Positions 16,496-24,446 of a DNA stretch of 64,000 nt are shown piece by piece. The translations under genes and the position numbers were made by a program. Source of the stretch: Pseudomonadota bacterium (GTDB taxonomy: Bacteria; Pseudomonadota; Gammaproteobacteria; Steroidobacterales; Steroidobacteraceae); NCBI GenBank assembly GCA_023391335.1, contig JAEWBG010000077.1, positions 1 to 64,000 on the forward strand, written 5' to 3'. Every line of letters begins with the position of its first letter. The stretch's first letter is position 1. The notes below the pieces were generated by a model. That model ran no database searches. It saw only the letters and a list, made by a program, of their open reading frames with translations, and was not told the DNA's origin.

Positions 16496-18214
16496 CTAGA
16501 GCACCCGCAAGTGCTCCACCACAAGTTGCAGCCTCTCCGACCCGTTGTAGCGATTCACATCGAGACGGTAGGCGAGTTCGACTTTGCACCGCGGCTGGAC
16601 GGGCACCGCATCATCGTGGTCGAAATAACGGAACGCGATCGCCTCCCAACGCGGACTGTTTTGCGTGCACACATCCAATTTCAGGTGGCGCTCGCCAAGG
16701 ACGCGCACCGAAGCCACATCGAAGTGACCATCGAACAGCGGTTCCGGAAATCCTTGACCCCACGGACCTGAATCGCGCAGTGCGCGCGCCACCTCGAGCG
16801 TCAGCTCAGCGACGGAGAGTTCCCCGTCGGAGTGAACGACGGCCAGCGTGTCCTCGATGCTCATCCAGCGACGCACCTCTTCATCGAACGCGATTCGAAA
16901 CGCATCCAATGCAGCGGCAGGGATCGTCAAACCCGCGGCCATCGCGTGCCCGCCGAACTTTTCGATCAACCCGTCGTGACGCTTGGCAATGGCGTCGAGC
17001 ACGTCGCGAATATGGACGCCTGAGATCGAGCGGCCCGATCCTTTCAGCGTCCCAGGGTCGCCCGGTGCCAGCGCAATGACAGGTCGATGCACTCGCTCCT
17101 TCACGCGCGAGGCAACGAGCCCCACGACACCTTGATGCCACGACTCGTCGAACAAACACAGGCCGAGCGGCAAGTGCGGATCTTCAGCGCGCATTTCCGC
17201 GATCGTTGCGAGCGCGTCCTGCTGCATCTGCAACTCCAGCTCGCGGCGGTCGTTATTCAATTGCGCGAGGCGCGCCGCCAGCATGCGAGCGATGTCGTCG
17301 TTGTCGGTGAGCAAACACTGAATGCCTATGGACATGTCATCTAAGCGACCCGCCGCATTCAGTCGCGGACCCAATTGAAAGGCGAGATCGCTGGCAACGA
17401 TCTCGTGACACGTCTTGTTGGCCGATTCGATCAGAGCACGAATGCCCGCCGAGCACTTGCCAGCGCGGATACGCTTCAATCCTTGCGAAACCAAAATGCG
17501 ATTGTTGCGGTCGAGCGCAACCAGGTCGGCGACCGTGCCCAGCGCAACCAGATCGAGCAGATCAGCTATCGGGGGCGGTGCGGCGCACAAGCCTCGCGCT
17601 TGCATCTCGCGAGTGAGCGCAGCCATCACGTAGAACGCGACGCCAACACCCGCCAGCGCTTTGCTCGGGAAGGACTCACCGGGCACGTTCGGGTTCACGA
17701 TCACGGTCGCGTTCGGCAGCGTTGCGGCAGCAAGATGGTGATCTGTGACGAGCGTATCGATGCCGAGCTCGCGCGCGCGATCCACACCGGCATGGCTCGA
17801 AACGCCGTTGTCCACGGTGATGATGAGCCCCGGCTTCTGCTGCGCGGCCAAATCAACGATCGGCGCAGTCAGCCCGTAGCCATACTGAAATCGATTCGGC
17901 ACCAGAAATGCGACGCTCGCGAATCCCAATCGCTGCAGTTGGCGCATCACCAGCGCAGAGCTCGTGGCGCCGTCGACATCGAAATCTCCGACGACGACGA
18001 TGTGAGTACGTCGCGCGAAGTGGTCGCACAAGAGTTCGACCGCCTTGTCGATGCCTCCCAATTGACGAATCGGGATCAATCCGTCGAGCCCCAGCTGCAG
18101 ATCTTGCGGATCGCGAATGCCGCGCGCCGCATAAATTCTTCTCAGCAGAGGATGCAAAGCGCTCGGCAACGATTCATGACCATCGAATGAGCGCCGACGA
18201 ATGGTTCGCATCAT
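16496..18214 (-). CDS. recJ: Single-stranded-DNA exonuclease RecJ
   Basis: RecJ is the 5'-3' single-strand exonuclease of the RecF and mismatch repair pathways. The 572-residue protein has the DHH-family motifs VVVGDFDVDGATSSALV, VTDNGVSSHAGV and VTDHHLAAATLP. The DHHA1 part has GSGRSISGVHIRDVLDAI and EKFGGHAMAAGLTI. The ATG at 18214 overlaps the preceding gene stop by 4 nt (ATGA), so translation is coupled to the unknown gene upstream. Confidence 0.96.
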   Translation of the reverse strand: MMRTIRRRSFDGHESLPSALHPLLRRIYAARGIRDPQDLQLGLDGLIPIRQLGGIDKAVELLCDHFARRTHIVVVGDFDVDGATSSALVMRQLQRLGFASVAFLVPNRFQYGYGLTAPIVDLAAQQKPGLIITVDNGVSSHAGVDRARELGIDTLVTDHHLAAATLPNATVIVNPNVPGESFPSKALAGVGVAFYVMAALTREMQARGLCAAPPPIADLLDLVALGTVADLVALDRNNRILVSQGLKRIRAGKCSAGIRALIESANKTCHEIVASDLAFQLGPRLNAAGRLDDMSIGIQCLLTDNDDIARMLAARLAQLNNDRRELELQMQQDALATIAEMRAEDPHLPLGLCLFDESWHQGVVGLVASRVKERVHRPVIALAPGDPGTLKGSGRSISGVHIRDVLDAIAKRHDGLIEKFGGHAMAAGLTIPAAALDAFRIAFDEEVRRWMSIEDTLAVVHSDGELSVAELTLEVARALRDSGPWGQGFPEPLFDGHFDVASVRVLGERHLKLDVCTQNSPRWEAIAFRYFDHDDAVPVQPRCKVELAYRLDVNRYNGSERLQLVVEHLRVL

Positions 18215-19329
18215 GCTTCGCTCCAACTTTCGAGCGGCACATCGCGACGCCACAAGCGCCAGGAGGACCAGCGATTCAGTTCAATCGTCCAACGATCGAT
18301 GGCGATCACCAATGACCCCAATCGTCCGCTCGCCAGCGCCGCTTGCAACGGCTGCAACCAGCGCTCGAGCAGATCGGGTCCAATCGATTCAAGCACTGCG
18401 ACGGCATCGCGGCCTGGCGTGTCGTTCAAGACCTCCTCGAGGCTTGCCGGCGCCATCGCTTGCGATCCCATCGCCTCGGCGAGGCCGCGAGTGAACAGGT
18501 CGGTACCGAAGAGCTGGACCGGAGGCTTGGAAATGGGAGCAGACACATCAGTGATAGAGATGCGAGCTGACGGCTGGGAGGATGAATCGGTGGCTTTGAT
18601 GTGGGCGGAAGGGTCGGAGGACACCTCCGTGGCTTTGCTTTGGGCGAACGTCTTGTAATTAGACATCAGGGCTTTAATAGAGCCACTACCCCACACCCAC
18701 ACGGCGTTGACGGCGGGGAGTCCGACACGCGCGCGACGAGCGTTCACAGGATGTTCATGCAAGAGCATTTGCAGCTCGGTCATGAGCCTGCGTAGCTCTC
18801 TCGCATCGGGCCCTGACGGCATTGCCTGCTCCAGATTGGCTGCGAGATTCGGTTGCCGCGTTTGCACCGCAAGATCGTACGGGAAGCCTATCAACCAGTG
18901 ATCCGCGGCACTCCACGTCAGTCCAAGGGAATGAATGTATTCGCCAATCGTCGAACCGAGTTCCTCGCGCTCGGCCTCACTCAGCGCGGCGGAGCCCGTC
19001 AGCGCGACGGCATCCACGCGCGTCATGCCAGCGGCAAAATGCATCGGTTCAGCGTGAACCCAATAATCCTCGGTGACCGAGTCCGCTGCACGGCATATCG
19101 GCGCCGAGGCGAAGAGCTCGGCTTGATCTTGCAGGCCGAGAGCAGTCAGCAACTGCCACTCGAAGTCCAAGTGGTCTCGGGCAGCCGGCGTATCGCGAGG
19201 ATGCACTCGGAAGTGCCCGCGTCCAGCCGCGCGCGCCAGCCAGGCGCGAAGGGACACGTCTTGCAGCTGAGGTAAAACTTCGGATGTACCGCTCGCCAGG
19301 ATCAAAGTGAGCTTCGCCGGCTTAGGCAT
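18211..19329 (-). CDS. Conserved unknown protein coupled to recJ
   Basis: A 372-residue soluble protein I cannot assign with confidence. It is of the type found before recJ in Xanthomonas-like genomes, sometimes labelled phosphoglycerate mutase or regulatory protein without a supporting motif. Recognisable blocks are LLHEHPVNARRARVGLPAVN followed by AVWVWGSG, and a C-terminal basic/aromatic end. A low-complexity insert encoded at about 18545-18660 consists of about three 13-residue units (KATEVSSDPSAHI, KATDSSSQPSARI, ...). It overlaps recJ by 4 nt, which suggests a linked role. Confidence 0.8.
   Translation of the reverse strand: MPKPAKLTLILASGTSEVLPQLQDVSLRAWLARAAGRGHFRVHPRDTPAARDHLDFEWQLLTALGLQDQAELFASAPICRAADSVTEDYWVHAEPMHFAAGMTRVDAVALTGSAALSEAEREELGSTIGEYIHSLGLTWSAADHWLIGFPYDLAVQTRQPNLAANLEQAMPSGPDARELRRLMTELQMLLHEHPVNARRARVGLPAVNAVWVWGSGSIKALMSNYKTFAQSKATEVSSDPSAHIKATDSSSQPSARISITDVSAPISKPPVQLFGTDLFTRGLAEAMGSQAMAPASLEEVLNDTPGRDAVAVLESIGPDLLERWLQPLQAALASGRLGSLVIAIDRWTIELNRWSSWRLWRRDVPLESWSEA
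18551..18660 (-). repeat. 39-bp in-frame tandem repeat in the recJ-linked gene
   Basis: GTGGCTTTG occurs at 18590-18598 and 18629-18637 (plus strand), exactly 39 bases apart. A more diverged unit begins 39 bases earlier at 18551. The period is 13 codons, so copy-number change keeps the frame. The encoded Ser/Thr/Pro-rich linker lies between two conserved blocks of the protein. Confidence 0.75.
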
Positions 19330-19446
19330 CGACTAGGGAAGGCATTCGCAGACTCATGTGCGGTATCGTAGCCCATCGACACGCCTGAATTGACCTGAAA
19401 TACGCCGAGCAGAGTGCATCTGCAGCGCTACGAGTTAGAGGTTGCC

Positions 19447-19827
19447 ATGAAACTCACCGACGAAACCAACGCCGCTACGCTACTGATCCGCAGCTACGCA
19501 GCGAACGAAGTGCGCGTGGGCGATACGATCCTACAGCAGAGTTTTTTGATCTCCGCCTCGCAGCTCGTTCCGGATTGGCGACCTCAGCGCATCGAAGACC
19601 TCAGCATCGAGGACATCGACTCGATCGTCGCACTGGATCCTGAGATCGTGATTTTGGGTTCGGGCACGAAGCAGCGATTTCCCGAAACTCGATGGTTGGC
19701 GAATTTGCTTTCGCGCGGCATCGGCTGCGAAGTCATGGACACCGGCGCCGCCTGCCGAACCTACAACGTCCTGGTGAGCGAGGATCGCAAGGTGGTGGGA
19801 GCGCTGATGATAGGAGCGCCGCAGTGA
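19447..19827 (+). CDS. Mth938/NDUFAF3-domain protein (DUF498)
   Basis: A 126-residue protein starting MKLTDETNAATLLIRSYAAN belongs to the Mth938-domain family. That family includes mitochondrial NDUFAF3, a complex I assembly factor. Typical features are VRVGDTILQQSFLISASQL, PEIVILGSGTKQRFP and GIGCEVMDTGAACRTYNVL. Bacterial members have no firmly known function. The ATG at 19447 follows AGAGG. An upstream ATG-equivalent at 19414 is in frame but poorly supported. It converges on nlpD across a 500-base non-coding stretch. Confidence 0.85.
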   Translation: MKLTDETNAATLLIRSYAANEVRVGDTILQQSFLISASQLVPDWRPQRIEDLSIEDIDSIVALDPEIVILGSGTKQRFPETRWLANLLSRGIGCEVMDTGAACRTYNVLVSEDRKVVGALMIGAPQ

Positions 19828-19959
19828 TGAGGTGATGTAGTGAAGTGCGATAGCGAGGCGTTCAATTCAATCGACTCGCCTGCCTTGCTCGAGAAAAGTG
19901 ATACGCCAAAGTGCGCGCCGGCCTGCGCCATTCACTTCATCACCTCATCACTCATCACC
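19824..19959. repeat. Opposed-arm GTGATGA repeat after the Mth938 gene
   Basis: GTGATGAGGTGATG (19824-19837) starts on the stop codon of the Mth938 gene. Its exact reverse complement lies at 19938-19951. Both arms extend with imperfect 7-8 nt units (TAGTGAAGTG on the left, TTCACTT and CTCATCACC on the right), with about 100 bases between them. Confidence 0.8.
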
Positions 19960-20328
19960 AAAGATCTCGGTCGTCTAAGACGACCGAGTGAAGACGCGAG
20001 GGACTGAAGTTCGTTCGACTGCTGTCCGCGCGCACAAAGTGGTGCATGCGCTAGACAAAGATATTCTTGTTGTTTTGATTTTTTTCTTCTTCGCGCTGTT
20101 TCCTCGAATCCCCCTCCACCCTCGCGTCCTCACTCGGTCGCCCATGCGAGCTGGCTCTTACGAACCGATGTTCGAGCGTGTCTTCCTGACATGTCGCAGC
20201 GCTGCGACGGGGCGGATCTTAGTCATACACGCCGCAACTACGCAACTACCCGTATACAACTTTTTTCGTTTGCAATGATCGGGCCAGCTCGAGTGTGCGG
20301 CCGCTTGACTGCTCAATAGCTGAGGCAT
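19960..20328. repeat. Gene-free stretch with two further inverted repeats
   Basis: CTCGGTCGTCT and AGACGACCGAG flank one base at 19966-19988, a near-perfect 23-nt palindrome. Bases 19981-20002 (CGACCGAGTGAAGACGCGAG...) are mirrored at 20119-20140 with one mismatch in 22. An A/T-rich run (ATTCTTGTTGTTTTGATTTT, about 20061-20080) lies between the arms. A 96-codon plus-strand open frame (19988-20278) has no protein-like features. No rpoS, tRNA or other gene was seen. Confidence 0.65.
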
Positions 20329-21027
20329 TCAGCGGCGTTGCGGTAGCAACGTGAGTGGATTTCCCGGCGAGCCTTGCACACGGATTTCGAAATAAAGCAT
20401 TGGCGTGCCTTGCGGTCCTGCCCCCATGGTCGCAATGCGCTGCCCCGCTTTGACCGTATCGCCTTCTTTGGCCAGCACGTTCTGCGTGTGGCCGTAGGCA
20501 CTCAGATACGTCTCGTTGTGCTTCACGATGATGAGCTGTCCGTAGCCCAGCAGCCCTGATCCTGTGTACACCACTCTGCCATCCGCCGCTGCCTTAACGT
20601 CTTCGCCTAGGCTGCCACTGATCGTGAGTCCATAGCCTCCATTCGGGCGCGTTGTGAGCGTCGGTGTGCCGCCGTCGACCGGCCATTGCCACTGAATAGG
20701 AGGACCCGCCGGAATCGCCGGAGCCACCCGCGTCGGCGTCCTCGTGCGTTGGGGTGCGGACGAAGGCGCTCGCGTCGCAACTCGCGAACCGCCTGGCGGC
20801 CTCAGGATCAGGCGTTGACCTGGATGAATCACATAGCCGCGGCCGATTCGATTCCAGCGCGCGACTTCGCGATAGTCCAAGCCGTGACGCCACGCGATCG
20901 AATACAAGGTATCGCCACGCTTGACGACGTAAGTCTCAGGAACGCGAGTCGGCGGTGAAGAGCACGCCGTGAGGATCGCGGCGATGAACAGTGCGAGCAG
21001 TGAGGTCCAACGGTTGACGCGGCTCAC
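20329..21027 (-). CDS. nlpD: LysM/M23-domain lipoprotein NlpD
   Basis: NlpD-type proteins activate cell-wall amidases (AmiC) at the septum. The 232-residue protein has a lipoprotein signal with lipobox L19-T-A-C22. A LysM domain spans about 32-75 (TYVVKRGDTLYSIAWRHGL), and a C-terminal M23/LytM domain follows. The metal ligands expected of an active M23 peptidase are not evident (GLTISGSLGEDV, YGHTQ). This fits a non-catalytic activator. It follows pcm by 13 nt. rpoS, its usual downstream neighbour, is not present. Confidence 0.93.
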   Translation of the reverse strand: MSRVNRWTSLLALFIAAILTACSSPPTRVPETYVVKRGDTLYSIAWRHGLDYREVARWNRIGRGYVIHPGQRLILRPPGGSRVATRAPSSAPQRTRTPTRVAPAIPAGPPIQWQWPVDGGTPTLTTRPNGGYGLTISGSLGEDVKAAADGRVVYTGSGLLGYGQLIIVKHNETYLSAYGHTQNVLAKEGDTVKAGQRIATMGAGPQGTPMLYFEIRVQGSPGNPLTLLPQRR

Positions 21028-21040
21028 GAGCGGCGAGGCT

Positions 21041-21712
21041 TCAACTCAGTCCCTTCAGGAGCGGCACGAAACTGACCAATCCCAATTTTTCGGTGTGCAT
21101 CTCATCGCCACGTTTTGTCATGCGTACCAACTCCTGCCGACCTTCTGGACCTACCGGCGCAATGAGGCGTCCGCCAGGCGCAAGCTGATCGAACAATATG
21201 GGAGGAAGTGCGAGCGGTGCCGCCGCCATCAAGATCGCATCGTACGGAGCGTGCGCCGCCCAGCCCTGGAATCCGTCTCCATGACGCAGATGCACGTTGC
21301 GGATCCCGAGTTCCTTCAGACGCGCACGAGCGCGCTCGAGCAGATTGCCGATGCGCTCGATGCTGTAGACATAACTCACTAAAGGTGCGAGCACGGCTGT
21401 CTGGTAGCCGCATCCGGTGCCGATCTCGAGCACCTTGCGCGGAGGAGTGCCTTCGAGCAGCGCTTCAGTCATCCGCGCAACGACGTACGGCTGCGAAATG
21501 GTCTGGCCCTGGCCAATCGGGAGCGCGGTGTCCTCATAAGCGCGAGTAGCCAACGCCTCGTCGACGAACAAATGTCGCGGTACGTTGCGAATCTGTTCGA
21601 GCACTCGCGGGTCGCTGATGTTCTGTTCGCGCAACCTCTGCACGAGTCGTTCGCGCGTTCGAGCCGACGTCATGCCGATACCGGCGCGACTGCCGTTCGA
21701 GGGAGGATGCAT
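21041..21712 (-). CDS. pcm: Protein-L-isoaspartate O-methyltransferase
   Basis: Pcm methylates isoaspartyl residues so that damaged proteins can be repaired. The 223-residue product has YEDTALPIGQGQTISQPYVV and the AdoMet motif VLEIGTGCGYQTAVLA. It also has DGFQGWAAHAPYDAILMAAA and the C-terminal LAPGGRLIAPVG. The ATG at 21712 shares one base with the surE stop (TGATG). The open frame continues upstream but over surE. The order surE-pcm-nlpD is the classic gammaproteobacterial one. Confidence 0.96.
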   Translation of the reverse strand: MHPPSNGSRAGIGMTSARTRERLVQRLREQNISDPRVLEQIRNVPRHLFVDEALATRAYEDTALPIGQGQTISQPYVVARMTEALLEGTPPRKVLEIGTGCGYQTAVLAPLVSYVYSIERIGNLLERARARLKELGIRNVHLRHGDGFQGWAAHAPYDAILMAAAPLALPPILFDQLAPGGRLIAPVGPEGRQELVRMTKRGDEMHTEKLGLVSFVPLLKGLS

Positions 21713-22473
21713 CACGAGCTCCTCCCCGCCAGCCATTCGCTCACCTCTTCGATCATCGTGTGCCGCGTCAAATCGATCTGCAGTGGCGTGACGGAGACGT
21801 AGCCATTGGCAATCGCATCGAAATCGGTGCCGGGCCCTGCATCTTGGCCAGCGCCCGCCGGCCCTACCCAATACACAGGGCGACCGCGAGGATCTTCGGA
21901 GCGCACGATTCGTTCGGAGCGATGCCGAAAGCCTAGTCGCGTCGCTTTGATGCCGCGCAGTTGCTCGTACGGCAAGTCGGGAACGTTCACGTTCAAGATG
22001 GTCGCCTGATGGAGTGGTGAGCGTTGTGTGCGCATCACCAATTCCGCTGCCACGCGCGCCGCGGTCGCGAAATGCATGCCCGAGTTCGGCTGAATGACGA
22101 GCGAAACCGCGATCGCTGGCAAGCCTAGAAATCGTCCTTCGATCGCAGCCGCGACAGTTCCCGAATACAGGACATCATCGCCGAGATTTGCACCGTCATT
22201 GATCCCGGAGACGACCATGTCATGTTCGTACTCGAACAAGCCAGAGATCGCGAGGTGCACGCAATCCGTCGGCGTTCCATTCACAACCAAATAGCGGTCT
22301 TCGGCATACGGCATCACCCGAAGCGGCATGTCGAGAGTCAGCGAATTGCTGGCGCCGCTGCGATTGCGATCTGGCGCCACTACCGTGATTGACGCCAATG
22401 GAGCGAGTGCTTCTGATAGCGCCCGCAAACCTTCAGCGCGATATCCGTCGTCGTTGCTGATTAGAATCTTCAA
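21712..22473 (-). CDS. surE: 5'/3'-nucleotidase SurE
   Basis: SurE is a metal-dependent survival nucleotidase/phosphatase. Its N-terminus KILISNDDG carries the paired metal-binding aspartates. NRSGASNSLTLDMPL and VVSGINDGANLGDDVLYSGT are also typical. A TTG at 22471-22473 gives a 253-residue protein, the same length as E. coli SurE. A longer form would also start with TTG (22536). The gene is coupled to pcm and divergent from the smr gene. Confidence 0.94.
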   Translation of the reverse strand: MKILISNDDGYRAEGLRALSEALAPLASITVVAPDRNRSGASNSLTLDMPLRVMPYAEDRYLVVNGTPTDCVHLAISGLFEYEHDMVVSGINDGANLGDDVLYSGTVAAAIEGRFLGLPAIAVSLVIQPNSGMHFATAARVAAELVMRTQRSPLHQATILNVNVPDLPYEQLRGIKATRLGFRHRSERIVRSEDPRGRPVYWVGPAGAGQDAGPGTDFDAIANGYVSVTPLQIDLTRHTMIEEVSEWLAGRSS

Positions 22474-22633
22474 GGGAACGAGAGACTTGTCGTGAAACGT
22501 TCTTGTGCGGTGAAAGCCCCGCCTCTGCGGCGGCAAACTATACTGGAAAGAAGCGATCGAAAGGATCTTTCAATTCACAGACTGAGACCCGTTTTCTAGT
22601 TGCGAACACGTTGCGAGCCGACCAGAGCGAAGC

Positions 22634-23164
22634 ATGAGCGAACCGGACGAAAAAGATCTTTTTCGTGAGCACATGCGAGGCGTTAAGCGCCTACGCAAGG
22701 GTGCGTCGGCACCCCAAGCGCCGAAGCCGCGGCCCGAAGCCAAATTCACGCGCGCCGATCACCGCGAAGTCCTGAAGGAAAGTCTGCTGCCCCCTGAGGA
22801 TTTCGCGACCCTGAGCACCGGCGATGAGCTCGCGTTCCGCCGCCATCATGTGCCTGAGCAAACGCTGGTGCGGTTGCGGCGCGGGCACTTTGCGGTCGAT
22901 GCGGAAATCGATTTGCACGGAATGACCGCGGCCGAAGCGAAAGCGGCCTTGCGCGATTTCCTCACCGAAGCGGTGCAACGGCATCTCACCTGCATTCGCA
23001 TCGTGCACGGCAAAGGCCGCGGCTCGGGCCCCCGCGGTCCGGTGCTTAAAAATGTCGTGAATCAATGGCTGCAACGGATCGATGTGGTCCTCGCGTTCGG
23101 ATCCGCGCGCCCGATCGATGGCGGAAGTGGCGCGATCTACGTGTTGCTGAAACAATCAAGATAG
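22634..23164 (+). CDS. Smr-domain protein (SmrB/YfcN type)
   Basis: A 176-residue protein with a C-terminal Smr domain: IDLHGMTAAEAKAALRDFL, the RIVHGKGRGSG loop, LKNVVNQWL and a closing GGSGAIYVLLK. The N-terminal half (DELAFRRHHVPEQTLVRLRRG) matches SmrB (YfcN). SmrB is an endonuclease that cleaves mRNA at collided ribosomes in E. coli. The same role is probable but inferred. The gene converges with the 23214 gene. Confidence 0.88.
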   Translation: MSEPDEKDLFREHMRGVKRLRKGASAPQAPKPRPEAKFTRADHREVLKESLLPPEDFATLSTGDELAFRRHHVPEQTLVRLRRGHFAVDAEIDLHGMTAAEAKAALRDFLTEAVQRHLTCIRIVHGKGRGSGPRGPVLKNVVNQWLQRIDVVLAFGSARPIDGGSGAIYVLLKQSR

Positions 23165-23169
23165 GGCGT

Positions 23170-23190
23170 GAAGTGTGGAGTGTCTGGTGT
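23170..23190. repeat. Heptad repeat GAAGTGT at a convergent gene end
   Basis: GAAGTGT, GGAGTGT and CTGGTGT follow one another without gap just after the smr stop codon. This is a single-arm, degenerate 7-nt repeat in the 49-base gap between the convergent smr and unknown genes. It has the same style as the other boundary elements. Confidence 0.5.
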
Positions 23191-23213
23191 AAAGCGCCTC
23201 TCGATCGCACATC

Positions 23214-24446
23214 TCAAAACCGCAGCGTATTCGCTTCTTGCCCCGCCTTATCGCGCAGTACCCTGAATAAGCCCGGATGGTTCGCACTCAGCGCCTTACG
23301 TAGCGCCATCTGATCTGAGTCTTGCTTGGCACGCCGTGCTTGCAGCCATCGGTGCACGAGTCGATACGATTCATCGGCCGCACAGTCCTGCGCAAGGTCT
23401 TCGCTCAAGAACTGAACTAGGCCAGGCTCGTTGAGCAGATACCAAGCCGGAAAGTCAACGATGGTCAGCGCATCGCCGAAATCCTCGGTTTCGGCAAAGC
23501 GCAGCCACGCATGTCGCAGGATCGAATTCGCGTCGTGGCGCGACTCGAGTGCGCGTTCGGCGAACTCCGGATGGCGCCAGCACAACTGGAACCACGCAGT
23601 GACGGCTTGCTGACGATCGGCCAGCGCGGAAGCAGCACGCGCCATCCGCAATGCCAACGCGCTGTGATGCCGCCAATCCTCTTCGTGCAAGACACTTTCG
23701 CGCACAGCCATCCAGTCTTGCGCCTGCTCAAATGCGAAGCTCGCATGCAAGTCTGATGCTTCGGGATCGAATGGATGCTGAACCAGCGCACGGCCCAATC
23801 TACGCCACAACGGAACCAGGGCATCGCGCGCTTGCGAACTCAGCAGTCGTTTGGCAAGCGGCACAAGTTCGAGCATCGAACGCAACTCATGCTCGCAACT
23901 GTCGACTGGGAACTCGAGTGCGGCAATCGCTGCGCATAGGCGATCGTATGCCGCGAGATCGGCGTGCGTTGGCGCTTGGGCATACAGCAAGTCCAGCAAG
24001 CGTTGTGCTTCGCGAGCGTTGCGACCAGCCAAAGCGCTGGCGATGCCGTTCGTCAGCGCCGTGATGGGGTTGTGAAAGAAGAGATCCTGCTGACGCACAT
24101 CCTGAGCCGGCACATATCGTGCGGCCATGACTGCATGGAGCTTGGCGTCGCGGCTGAGCTTGAGCAGCGCGGGGCTCGCGTCATTGCCCCAGGAATGAAA
24201 CTCCTGGGATTCCTCTATCAAGCCAATCGCCCGTGCATAAGCGCCTGTCTGCGCCATTTCGGCAGTGATCTTCTGCACATCACCCATCAACACCGCATCG
24301 AGCGTCTCCAACTCGCGGCGCCGCCACCGTTCGTAGTCGCCGTAGTCCAACCTCCCGCAGTTGATGAGCAGGTCAATCGTGCTGAAAGCACCTTGTTCGA
24401 TGAGTTGATCGTCCACCTGCGCCTGCAAGAAAGAATCGATCTTCAT
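23214..24446 (-). CDS. Unknown protein coupled to SNF2 helicase
   Basis: A 410-residue soluble protein of unrecognised family, rich in Leu/Ala/Arg helical stretches (for example NGIASALAGRNAREAQRLLD and SSQARDALVPLWRRLGRALV). This suggests an alpha-helical repeat-like fold. No catalytic motif, signal or membrane segment is visible. The ATG overlaps the SNF2 helicase stop by 4 nt (ATGA), so the two are probably made together. A partner or regulatory role for the helicase is inferred from context only. Confidence 0.8.
   Translation of the reverse strand: MKIDSFLQAQVDDQLIEQGAFSTIDLLINCGRLDYGDYERWRRRELETLDAVLMGDVQKITAEMAQTGAYARAIGLIEESQEFHSWGNDASPALLKLSRDAKLHAVMAARYVPAQDVRQQDLFFHNPITALTNGIASALAGRNAREAQRLLDLLYAQAPTHADLAAYDRLCAAIAALEFPVDSCEHELRSMLELVPLAKRLLSSQARDALVPLWRRLGRALVQHPFDPEASDLHASFAFEQAQDWMAVRESVLHEEDWRHHSALALRMARAASALADRQQAVTAWFQLCWRHPEFAERALESRHDANSILRHAWLRFAETEDFGDALTIVDFPAWYLLNEPGLVQFLSEDLAQDCAADESYRLVHRWLQARRAKQDSDQMALRKALSANHPGLFRVLRDKAGQEANTLRF

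Noticed and set aside
20100..20120. TTCCTCGAATCCCC looks like part of a tRNA T-arm
   Set aside because: No acceptor stem, anticodon arm or D-arm can be formed around it on either strand.
19988..20278. 96-codon plus-strand open frame after the Mth938 gene
   Set aside because: It runs through two inverted repeats, has a phenylalanine run from a T-rich tract, no ribosome-binding site and no protein-like pattern. Treated as non-coding.
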